NCBI GenBank assembly: GCA_023375785.1
Contig: SZWC01004975.1
Coordinates: forward strand, 7,359 to 42,947
Length of the DNA: 35,589 nucleotides
Direction: 5' to 3'
Origin: Penium margaritaceum
Lineage: Eukaryota > Streptophyta > Zygnematophyceae > Desmidiales > Peniaceae
Below are positions 28,288 through 35,589 of this stretch, piece after piece. Under the pieces are notes generated by a model, which worked only from the letters and a program-made list of their open reading frames with translations, searched no databases and was not told the DNA's origin. The position numbers were made by a program, and so were the translations under genes. Numbering within the stretch: the stretch's first letter is position 1; every line of letters starts with the position of its first letter.

Positions 28288-28988
28288 TCACGAGGCTACG
28301 GGAGGGGACGGCCTGTATAGGAAGGAGAGAAGTGGAGGAACAACGGCAATAGAGGCTGTAGCCAGGATGGAGACAGTTGCAACAGTTGGGACTACGAGGG
28401 CCAAGGTGCCGTTGGTGAATGTGGTGCCCATCATGGTGAATAGAGCTATGAATGATATGAGGGAGGTGACGATGCTGGAGACGACCGATGGATGTGGCGA
28501 CATGTCACAGTGGCAGCTGTGGAGGTGCAGATCGATGATGCGGCAGCCGTTGTGGCCGATGCTGCTGATGCGGTGGCTGATGCAACAACAGATGCGGCTG
28601 TTGAAAGTTGTGTTCCTATGTCTGTAGCTACTACATCAATGGGGCCAACCACCACTGCTGCCTTAGTGTAGGCTTCAGTTTCCCTGCCAGTGCATGTTAA
28701 GGCAGGAGCGCACGAAGCCATGGCTGCTGCTACAGATGTAGCTACGGCTAAAGTTGTGGCATCCATCAGTGAGGAGGCTGCGTCCATGAAGGTGTTTGAG
28801 AGCATAGTGACATCGTCTAAAAATCCCACACACAGTTGAGAGAAGTTGATGTCCTCTACGATAATGTCATGTGGTGAAGGATCTACCTCGGGAGAAGCGG
28901 AAGGGGGAGGGGGGGAGAAGATGATAACTATGAAGAGGTGTTCTTGTTTTTCTGGCACACTCGGGGTCTCGCCAGGGGTTTGGGGCAC
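28288..28988 (-). pseudogene. Ala/Thr/Ser-rich pre-gag ORF (Copia-E copy)
   Basis: A minus-strand open frame (28988-28446) with DAASSLMDATTLAVATSVAA, then TEAYTKAAVVVGPIDVVATD, then GTQLSTAASVVASATAS. One frameshift leads to FTMMGTTFTNGTLALVVP and LATAS (to about 28330). These align in order with Copia-D (TEAYTEAANFIGPI, GTQISAAASSIAS, FTTIGTTLVIGALVLVVP, LSTAS). It lies upstream of the leader hairpin and the gag ATG. Function unknown. Confidence 0.55.
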
Positions 28989-29470
28989 TCAGGGTATTTT
29001 CCTTTTTTTTGGGTTATTTTAGGCGGAAATGTGTCGGGAGTTCCGGCTTGACGCTGATGGCTCGTGCCAGCGAGGAGGAGCGTGTGAGCGAGCGAGTGAG
29101 TGAGCGCCGACGTGAGGGTCACTCCAGCGCTAGGGGGATATTTTGTGTGCAATCTCCATGCGACATTCCGAACATGTCCCGCAAAGTTGACGGTACTCCT
29201 CTCGGTGAATAGTGTGGGGAACACATTATCCGCTAAGGAACTCTCTCTGAGAAGCCTCCAATGGTGGATGCGGTCAATGGCGGTAGCAGATATGGTGGTT
29301 GTGACTGTACAAAGGCCACAACACTTTCGGTGGTATGTGTAACACGGCGACCGCAAACAACGCCGAGACACACCCGTGGTGATGGCGGGAAACATCAGGT
29401 TAATGCGGCGGCTTGCCAAGGGACAGGACGGACCGTCGATCTGGACGATCGACGACAGAGAACTTCTTGA
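28989..29470. other. Possible Copia-E LTR region; no firm feature
   Basis: Contains a T8 run and a GAGC/GAGT tetranucleotide stretch (about 29075-29105) like that in the Copia-A LTR. No terminal TG/CA pair or primer site for Copia-E was found here. Open frames on both strands have no recognised motif. Confidence 0.35.
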
Positions 29471-29732
29471 ACTAGGCACTAGGAGGAAGGAGGAAACTGA
29501 GTAATGGTGCAAGTAGCTTGTTGTATCAAGCTAGGATAGTAATAGGCTGAGGCCAGGGCTAGCCGGCCAGACAGTATGAATATCCTATACTCGGTTCATT
29601 CTAATCAACTGGCATTTTTCTAGCTCTGGCTTCCAGACATCTTCAAGTCTATCTTTCCGCTATGACTATGCTCTCCACACATAAAGTATTAATCTCCAGG
29701 GAGCACACACTCTCACATCTGGTATTAGAGCC
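29471..29732 (+). repeat. LTR end plus primer-binding site of another element (LTR-H)
   Basis: TGGTATTAGAGCC at 29720-29732, followed by AGAGCC, is a one-mismatch plant initiator-tRNA-Met primer site. It lies two bases after a CA terminus (CTCTCACA, ending 29717). The upstream sequence is the 3' part of the LTR; its start is not identifiable. The internal region is cut within about 100 bp, where minus-strand gypsy sequence begins. Confidence 0.6.
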
Positions 29733-29849
29733 AGAGCCGGTGACTTCAATCAAAGGTAACCAAGTGTTGAGAAGCACCTTATCAATTATTTCAAATGAGA
29801 AATCATAACAAACTTTGTCGGCATATGCCTTTTGTTCTTGCCATGCAGC

Positions 29850-30480
29850 TTAGAGATGACCCTTCATTTCTTCTAACAAGGAATCTATGCATTGGGAAAA
29901 GGCTTGAGCAGAAGGAACCTGTCCTTCTGTACTCCCACTCTTTATCAATGAAGAGGGCATCGTTGCATGTCGACCATTGTTCAACACAAATGGTGTAAAC
30001 TGTGTGGGCTCGTTCACCGAGTTGTTCACCGCAAACTCCGCCGGTACTAGGAATTCGTCCCCGTCATTCATGGCAGGGTCCATGTACATGCAGAACATCC
30101 GTTCCAAAATATGATTCATGTGCTTTGTTTTTTCATCCGTTTGAGGGTGATATGCCATCGACATGTGCGACTCGTTGCCAAAGTACTTGTGCATATTTTG
30201 CCAAAAAATGCTAGAAAGATTTCTATCTCGATCGGAGATAATGAGGAATGGCAAGCCGTGGTACTTCGTAATACCCTCAAAGAAGAAACGAGTGGTCTCT
30301 TTTGTGTTTACATCAGTGGTTTTAGGAAGGAATTGTGTGTGTGTGTGTGTGTGTGTTTTTTTTTCAGAATATCCATAACCACTAGTATCACATCGCAGCC
30401 TCGGGCCATGTCCAGAAGACCAGTTATAAACTCCATGCTGACGTACTCCTATGGGGTCCCAGGGATAGGAAGTTGGTGGA
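29850..30480 (-). pseudogene. pol: Integrase core of Gypsy-G
   Basis: Minus strand: YVSMEFITGLLDMARGCDVILVVMD, then KYHGLPFLIISDRDRNLSSIFW, then SMAYHPQTDEKTKHMNHILE. These align with the gypsy/chromovirus integrase core (DFITGLP, SDRDPRF, AYHPQTDGQTERVN). The first catalytic Asp is Glu here (MEF), and the catalytic Glu of QTERVN is Lys (KTKHMN), so activity is lost. Confidence 0.85.
30334..30356 (+). repeat. (TG)n microsatellite with T run
   Basis: About 11 TG units followed by nine T, interrupting the gypsy integrase between the GCDVILVVMD and YHGLP motifs. Confidence 0.9.
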
Positions 30481-31600
30481 GGATTTTAGTGCGCCTTTTG
30501 TTACTAGCCTTGTTCAAAGACATGGATCATATGCCATGCAATACTTACGGCCATTGACACTCCATCTAGGCGATCAATAGTGGTTTGAGAGTGCTTGTCC
30601 TTCTTTCGAGGTCCCACATGACCCACGACCGGCGGGTCATGAAACTGGGAGATAATCTCTTGAGTTCAGCACAATGACTTGTTCTCCATGCCTCTAAATT
30701 CCCACAGCCTCCACGAGTCCATACTTGTCCAGATTCCGAGAGTGTTGAAACCAAGAGTCCACACAATATCCCATCCAGATCCTGTTTAGAAAGCCATTAT
30801 AACGGATAATCTCTCGGGGTGGTTGTTGCAACGATGCAGGGGGATCTTGTGTTTGAATTATAGCTGTTGCAATGGCCATAAAACACCCACTGACCTCGGT
30901 GGTCGCTTTACTTTCCATAGGCTGTCATCTAAGTGCATCAGCCATGTTGATGAGTCTTGGCCGATGTTTTCATGTGAAGGATAGTTGGTTCAGGTATTCA
31001 CTCTAACGTGCTTTTCGTCTTGACAAGTTCAGTTGTGTTTGAAAAAACACCAATGGGTTGTGGTCCGTTATGACCGTCACAACCCCCCTCAACTTGCTCG
31101 AGGTAATAGTAATACATCTTGAAAGCGCGTACCACCGCAAGGGGCTCTTTATTCCCAGTCATGTACCGCGTCTGTGCGGTGATGAGCTTCTAGCTCTCAT
31201 ACGCACCTGGATGACAATTTTGCATGAGGACTGCTACAAGCCCTACAACCAAGGCATCACATCGTACCACCCACGGTTACGATAGACTTGGAAGAGCTAA
31301 GATGGGTGCTGTGGATAGAATCTCTTTGACTTTGAGAAAAAGTGCTCTTGTAGTCAGATGTTTATTTCCAATGCACATCTTTTTGTATGAGCCAGGTTAG
31401 CAGAACTACCAGGATCAAATACATTTGTACAAACCGTCAGAATTAGTTTGCAAGGCCAAGGAAAGGCTGAATCTGACTTTGATTTTGTGGGCGCGGCCAA
31501 TCCATCACAGCTTGGACCTTTCATGGATCGACACGGATACCGTCCTTGCCGACTACGTGTCCAAGGTATTCAAGCTCATCTACTACAAATGCTATTCAGC
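30481..31600 (-). pseudogene. pol: RT end and RNase H of Gypsy-G
   Basis: Minus strand: ELEYLGHVVGKDGIRVDP then KVQAVMDWPRP and FLGLAN (31590-31440), the C-terminal RT/thumb signature of Ty3/gypsy. RNase H VLMQNCHPGAYES then KLITAQTRYMTGNKEPLAVV (about 31230-31110), ITDHNPLVFFQTQLNLSRRKAR (about 31075-31010), and MADAL near 30940. Several stops replace Arg, Trp and Lys codons. The linker to integrase (30940-30480) is poorly conserved. Confidence 0.82.
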
Positions 31601-31739
31601 AACATGCTAAACAAAAAACGTTGCCTGGTGCTCATCTCTTGCACACTGGATGTCAGCTTGGAGTATTGCATAGTGTACATCATCAATAGACAGGATGGCC
31701 GACAGTCCACTCTACCAAGGAAATTTTGGAAGAGTTTCC

Positions 31740-32260
31740 CTTGCCCCTTTGGACAGATGTGCAGTTGAGGCCTCCTGGATGCAAGACAACCCAATCCAAG
31801 AGAGTGGAGATCCAAGGGAGCACATAATAGAGAATAGAGTAGAGAGACACAAGGTAGCTCATCAAACCTAAATGCGCTGTGAGAAGTGCGGTTGGAGTGT
31901 TGAGGCAACAGATGCAGCTACGAGAGCAACAGTCAAAGTAGAGAAGATGACCAGGCACAACGCTCCATTGACCATTGCTACAGAGAGTGTGGAGGCGGCT
32001 GCTGTTGCTGGTACAAGGAGGATAAAATAATATGTAGAGCTAGAGGAGGAAGATCCACCGGTAGTGGAGGTACAGATGGCGACAGTCACAGTTGCCATAG
32101 TAGCAGCCACTATGGCTGCAGAAGATGCGACAGTGTCTAGTGCAGCTGACATCTATGTAGCGATGTTCATGGATACAGTTGCAACTGTGTCCTAAGATAT
32201 GGCAGCAGTGGTGTAAGCCTCCATTGCTTCACATGCTGTTGTGCTAGTTGGCGCACGTGA
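31740..32260 (-). pseudogene. Relic of Copia-D/E-type pre-gag ORF
   Basis: Minus strand: EAMEAYTTAAIS, then SAALDTVASSAAIVAATMAT and AICTST, then VNGALCLVIFSTLTVALVAAS. These align with the pre-gag ORFs of Copia-D and E (TEAYTKAA, STAASVVASATAS, SICTST, NGTLALVVP). Further left, 31720-31750 resembles the GGGAAA ... AAATTT part of the leaders. The rest of this element is not recognisable. Confidence 0.5.
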
Positions 32261-33566
32261 CAGACGCATAGATGCTACGGAATTAAACGTAATAGTAGTG
32301 TTGGCATCTAATTCAGCTATAAAGAGTGTCGAAGGATAAGGCAGCTACAACGGGACAGGGTGTGTATTTACAAGAACGTTAGGTGCAACAGTTGCTGACG
32401 CGCCTGGTGCGGTTGGAGCTGTAGACTGTGGGCCTGTTTTTTAACTAGGATTTTGTGAAGATAATCTGGCAACTCTGGGCACACGGATATGGATGCGTTG
32501 TTGTTTGTGAGTGCTTCTAAGGGAAACAAGATGGTTTGACGATGTTGCTGCTCAGGAGGTCTCTGAGTTGGTGGTGGTGCGTCCTGGACTCTTTGCCCAT
32601 GACAAAGAGTCATCCGATGTTGTGCCGCACACTCGGTCAACCTCTGCATCATTCATGAGCATAGTAGGCGTTGGGGGCGTACTCTTCACCTGGCATGTAG
32701 CCTGGGTCGAAGCGGCAATGCTCAAGAAACCAGTCACGCTCTAGCTCCTCGTTATAGGCGGCTATAATGGTGTCAGTTTTGCACTGCTCAGTTGCACCTC
32801 TAAGAGAAAATGGGTGTAGGCTCCAATTCCGGTGGCGAAGCTAGGTTGGAGATTTTCAGAGTGGCAGTAGAGGGCTGCTTCTCACTTGGAAGACCTGGAG
32901 CTGTTATGGCTTCCTGTGTGAGTGGAGGAAGTGCGGCAACAAGCAGAACACCAGCAACAGGCATGATAAGGACGTCAGGCATCTGCTCGCAATGGAGAGC
33001 ATGCTTGCGCACAATGCACTATGCTCATTTTTAGAACCGAAGGATGAGGGCATGTGGTGAGATGGTGGCCGTGAAATCCATAACTCCAGCACACCAACGG
33101 GCAAGGAGGACGGCAAAAGGGAGTGCAGATGGCTAGGGCTTGGGAAACTAGGAGCAAGAGGAGACCAATCTGAGGAAAGACAGCCGGACAGGGAGGAACA
33201 AGAGGAGGAAGGTCAAGTTGTGCGTCAGCCTGATTGCGACAAACACCAGCAAGGAGCACATGCTAACTGGTGCTAAGAATGGGGTAGGTTGCGACGAGCA
33301 CAACTGCCAAACGATAGGAAGTGAGGTTACCAGAAAAGACAGACTCAATGCATACAACCACACAGGAAAATATCTGGTCACATTCACACAACCCAGTCCA
33401 AAGGATGTCACAAGAAAGGCACTCTATATGAAAAGAGGAAGGCATTGAGAGTCTCAGATTGAAGATGATGAAGGACATGAAACTCTGTGAGGAGAGGACC
33501 AGAACTTGCAGGGATTTTGACAGCATAGTATATGGGTAGAAACATCCATGCCTCACGGCATTTAGG
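32261..33566. other. Unassigned, probably decayed transposon sequence
   Basis: No domain motif recognised in any frame. Frames up to 116 codons on the minus strand have no family signature. The DNA between 33.0 and 33.56 kb and that after 34.16 kb flank the hairpin cassette and may once have been contiguous. Confidence 0.4.
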
Positions 33567-33645
33567 GTTAATCGACTTAAATTCATGCACTCGAGTTCGA
33601 GTGCATCGGCCAAAAAAGCCGCGTCGGACGTTTCTTTCCGACTTC

Positions 33646-33690
33646 GCCCTCGATTTCAGCGATGACCCCTTTTTCGCCGAAATCGAGGGC
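33646..33690. other. Long stem with compound arms
   Basis: GCCCTCGATTTC (33646-33657) pairs with GAAATCGAGGGC (33679-33690). After one mismatch, GCGA (33659-33662) pairs with TCGC (33674-33677). The outer flanks CCGACTT and AAGTCCG nearly continue the stem. Confidence 0.75.
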
Positions 33691-33984
33691 AAAGTCCGAT
33701 CGTTCTGACATCGGCTTCGCCGATGTCAAAACGGTGGTCGACGCTCGATCGCGATCGAGCGAAAACGCCCTTTTCATTTTTTTTCCCACCACGCAAATCC
33801 GCGTTCAACCCCTAGTTTGAAGCCCAAACATCGAACAAACCCATCCCCGAATTACATTCGAGAGTTTTGGGTTTTATTTTTGCGCGGGCATCTGTTGGGC
33901 CCCGCGGTAGCGGGGCCCAGCAAATTCCCTTCCATCGCAGGGGGAGTCTCGGACCCCCCATCCAAACCTACCCGCAAATCCCCC

Positions 33985-34030
33985 TCAAACAGTCACAAAC
34001 CCCTCGCTCAAGGGGTTTGTGACTGTTTGA
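33985..34030. other. Perfect 20-bp stem, 6-nt loop
   Basis: Arms 33985-34004 and 34011-34030 are exact reverse complements (TCAAACAGTCAC...CCCCT), loop CGCTCA. It is the longest perfect stem in the window, with few or no mutations since it formed. Confidence 0.85.
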
Positions 34031-34160
34031 CGACGTCGCTGACAAAGCTCCGCCTGCGACGTCGCAGAGCCGGGCGAAGTCCGATTTCGCCCCCCGAAGT
34101 CGGACTTCCGGCCCAAAAACGTGCACTGATCTACGAGTGCACGTTTTAGGGTCGATTAAC

Positions 34161-34499
34161 TCAACCTCCCTCACGGAAATGGTCAGGGGCATCAGCGGTA
34201 CCAGAAAACGTAGTCAACTGTTGAAGGTGGAGATCAGGAGTTGCAGGAAGGAGGTGGTGGAAGACAAGGAAAGCACGATCTGGTGCAGCCTTCACGAGGC
34301 ACGCGGGGTAAAATTGATCCCAAAGGGGATGGAAAACAGCCAATGTCGTGAAGTGGATGACCCAATCTGCGAACGGGATATCCACAGAAAAAGCAAGGGT
34401 ATGCAAAGGGACAACGGTAAAAGAACCAGGAGGAAATTCTACCGGTTGCGGATGGTGAGTGGTGAGGTGAGTGATGAGTGCTATTAATTTTCCAGCTGG
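34161..34499. other. No recognised feature
   Basis: Right flank of the hairpin cassette. CCTCCCTCACGGAAATGG (34166 on) resembles CCTCACGGCATTTAGG on the left flank (33551 on), but this is not a clean duplication. An 81-codon minus frame has no motif I know. Confidence 0.35.
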
Positions 34500-35170
34500 A
34501 TCTGGGTGCAGGCAAGGGTGTCGGCTAGCATGACGGGATTAAGAAAAGGAGGAGTGCCGGCCGCAGCAACGGCCGCAATGACAATAACGTCACTAGCAGC
34601 GGTGGGTGATATCACCAATGCCATCCCCAATAACACCATCAAAAGCACCATCACGAACACCACCAACAACTCTGTTAAAAGCACCGCCAAGAATACCACT
34701 GCAAATGCCACCAGCGGCCCCACCAAAGACATCACCAGCCACATCGTCAGCGGCCCCAACAGGAGCACAATCAATGGTTCCACTGAGAGGATTACCAGTA
34801 GCGCTCCTAGAGTCACCACCAGCATCACTACCAACAGTCTCATCATCAGCAGCACTGCCAGCGATGCCACAGGCAAGGCTCCCAATAATACATCCAACAG
34901 CATCTGAAGTAATACAACGGGGAGCACCATCGGAAGCATCATCAACAGCACCGCTCCCTCCAGCCACCAATAGTGGCTGGAGTGATGTCCTTGATGGAAC
35001 GCCCAACAGTACCACAAGGTACACTGGTAGAAGGACCACCAAAGCCATCACCAAGGAAGATGGATAGTGGGACGTTGGGTAACACGACATCGCCGAGCTC
35101 AATATTGTGGGTGACATCTCTGTGGGATGATGATGACAATGGTCCAGCCATTGCACTTCTGGAGACGAGT
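34500..35170. repeat. Degenerate ACC/ATC/AGC triplet tract
   Basis: A three-base rhythm (AACACCATCAAAAGCACC-like) keeps both strands open: Thr/Ser/Asn-rich on plus (133 codons), Gly/Ala/Asp-rich on minus (187 codons). No family motif. It resembles in style the triplet-derived leaders of Copia-D/E, so a further leader relic is possible. Confidence 0.45.
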
Positions 35171-35554
35171 GGGATGAACGAAGATGTGAGATAAGACATC
35201 ATGGAGGATGGAGGCGGGTGAGACAGAAAATGCGGAAGAGAGGAAAGGTACATGTGAGTCCATGTGAAGTATGTTTGTCTAAAGCCATCATAAAAGCAAA
35301 AAAACGAAGACACCACAGTAGACGAAGTCAGTCATCGATGACCAATAACAATGCCCGCCGATCAGTAGCTGACAACCAACAGGCCAATGGTGACAAGTAC
35401 CCGATTCAAAGGCGCTAAAAACAGAGGACGAAAAGTAACATAGAATCAACAAGGAACCAAAAACTGGCAGTCAATACTAAACAACGAGGTGGAAGGAAGG
35501 TGACGCCAGAGAGAGGGGAAGAGAGAGGAAGGCAGAGAAAAGTACAGAGGATAG

Positions 35555-35557
<3 letters not shown>

Positions 35558-35589
<32 letters not shown>
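35558..35589 (+). repeat. (GA)n microsatellite at the window end
   Basis: Sixteen GA units run to the last base, preceded by purine-rich sequence from about 35500. The window, and perhaps the contig, ends inside the repeat. The tract 35171-35557 before it has no recognised feature. Confidence 0.9.

Larger units (their letters stand above)
19310..29000 (-). mobile_element. Copia-E: minus-strand Ty1/copia element split by Copia-F
   Basis: On the minus strand, right to left: pre-gag ORF (28988-28288), leader hairpin (28160-28133), gag ATG (28091), gag core, zinc knuckle (27151-27110), protease (about 26520-26200) and integrase to the SAPYT motif (25607). After the Copia-F insertion it resumes in RT (19783) and RNase H (to about 19310). 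The C-terminal half of integrase and most of RT are missing, so a deletion accompanied or followed the insertion. No primer site or own LTR could be identified with confidence. Confidence 0.8.
29850..31600 (-). mobile_element. Gypsy-G: decayed Ty3/gypsy pol, minus strand
   Basis: Order on the minus strand is RT, RNase H, integrase, the Ty3/gypsy order. No LTRs were assigned. Frames are broken by many stops and frameshifts and by a (TG)n insertion, making this one of the older insertions in the window. Confidence 0.8.
33567..34160. mobile_element. 594-bp hairpin-ladder cassette with terminal inverted repeats
   Basis: Ends are GTTAATCGAC (33567-33576) and its exact complement GTCGATTAAC (34151-34160), with weaker inverted similarity for about 17 bp further in. 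Hairpins inside: 33585-33606 (10 bp), 33646-33690 (12 bp plus 4), 33707-33727 (9 bp), 33742-33761 (perfect 20-bp palindrome), 33893-33922 (13 bp, one G-T), 33985-34030 (20 bp), 34031-34064 (9 bp), 34076-34108 (14 bp, one G-T), 34116-34147 (12 bp). AAGTCCGAT and related words recur in both halves. No convincing ORF and no clear target-site duplication. It could be a non-autonomous foldback/MITE-like element or a structured-RNA cassette. Confidence 0.65.

Noticed and set aside
33817-34149. 110-codon plus frame inside the hairpin cassette
   Set aside because: It reads through both arms of several perfect hairpins, which dictate its sequence; no motif.
33567-34160. CRISPR array or rho-independent terminator cluster
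   Set aside because: The hairpins differ in sequence and spacing, there are no constant direct repeats with unique spacers, and the surrounding DNA is eukaryotic retrotransposon.
34593-35156. 187-codon minus frame rich in Gly/Ala/Asp as a structural repeat protein
   Set aside because: The plus strand is equally open over the same triplet rhythm; there is no true repeat unit or family signature.
1-35589. tRNA, rRNA or other standard RNA genes
   Set aside because: Only short tRNA-complementary primer sites were seen; no full cloverleaf or rRNA core was recognised by eye. A tRNA and Rfam scan would settle this.

Overview
This window is a transposon graveyard from a green-plant (streptophyte-type) nuclear genome assembly. 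No host gene could be supported on either strand. The plant assignment rests on the retroelement primer-binding sites. Three of them match the 3' end of plant initiator tRNA-Met (TGGTATCAGAGCC type) and a fourth matches its anticodon arm. The species cannot be named from the sequence. A 316-base N run and a single N, each flanked by near-identical sequence, show that this is a draft assembly.

Layout. (1) 1-1915: 5' end of a minus-strand Ty1/copia element (Copia-A): CAG-rich leader, primer site and 5' LTR. Its LTR tip lies exactly where the 5' LTR of the next element is interrupted. (2) 1916-10968: Copia-B, plus strand, with both LTRs, primer site, a long CAG-rich leader, gag, protease, integrase, a 36-bp-repeat linker, reverse transcriptase and RNase H. 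It was one ORF, now broken by 16 TAG codons, one TGA and one single-base deletion. (3) 10969-11640: polypurine tract and LTR of another copia element (Copia-C), into which Copia-B inserted. (4) About 12.1-18.4 kb: Copia-D, plus, heavily decayed and lacking the gag core. (5) 19.3-29 kb: Copia-E, minus strand, related to Copia-D, split by (6) Copia-F at 19784-25606, the youngest and best preserved element. Copia-F has a 725-bp 3' LTR, a half-tRNA-type primer site, and a nearly intact gag-pol with one A-run frameshift and an assembly gap. (7) 29.5-31.6 kb: an LTR end with primer site on the plus strand, then a decayed minus-strand Ty3/gypsy pol. (8) 31.7-32.3 kb: a relic of the Copia-D/E leader region. 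(9) 33567-34160: a 594-bp cassette made largely of perfect hairpins and bounded by inverted repeats. (10) 34.5-35.2 kb: a degenerate triplet tract; the window ends in a (GA)n microsatellite.

How the parts relate. Copia-A, B, D and E share one design: long triplet-rich leaders upstream of gag and, in A, B and E, a conserved 28-30 nt hairpin with a compensatory base-pair change. D, E and the 32-kb relic also share a reading-frame-conserved Ala/Thr/Ser-rich pre-gag ORF. Insertion order can be read from the nesting: Copia-C before Copia-B before Copia-A; Copia-E before Copia-F.

Most worth a second look: the hairpin-ladder cassette, the pre-gag ORF family, the conserved leader hairpin, the TAG-at-glutamine pattern in Copia-B, and the half-tRNA primer site of Copia-F.
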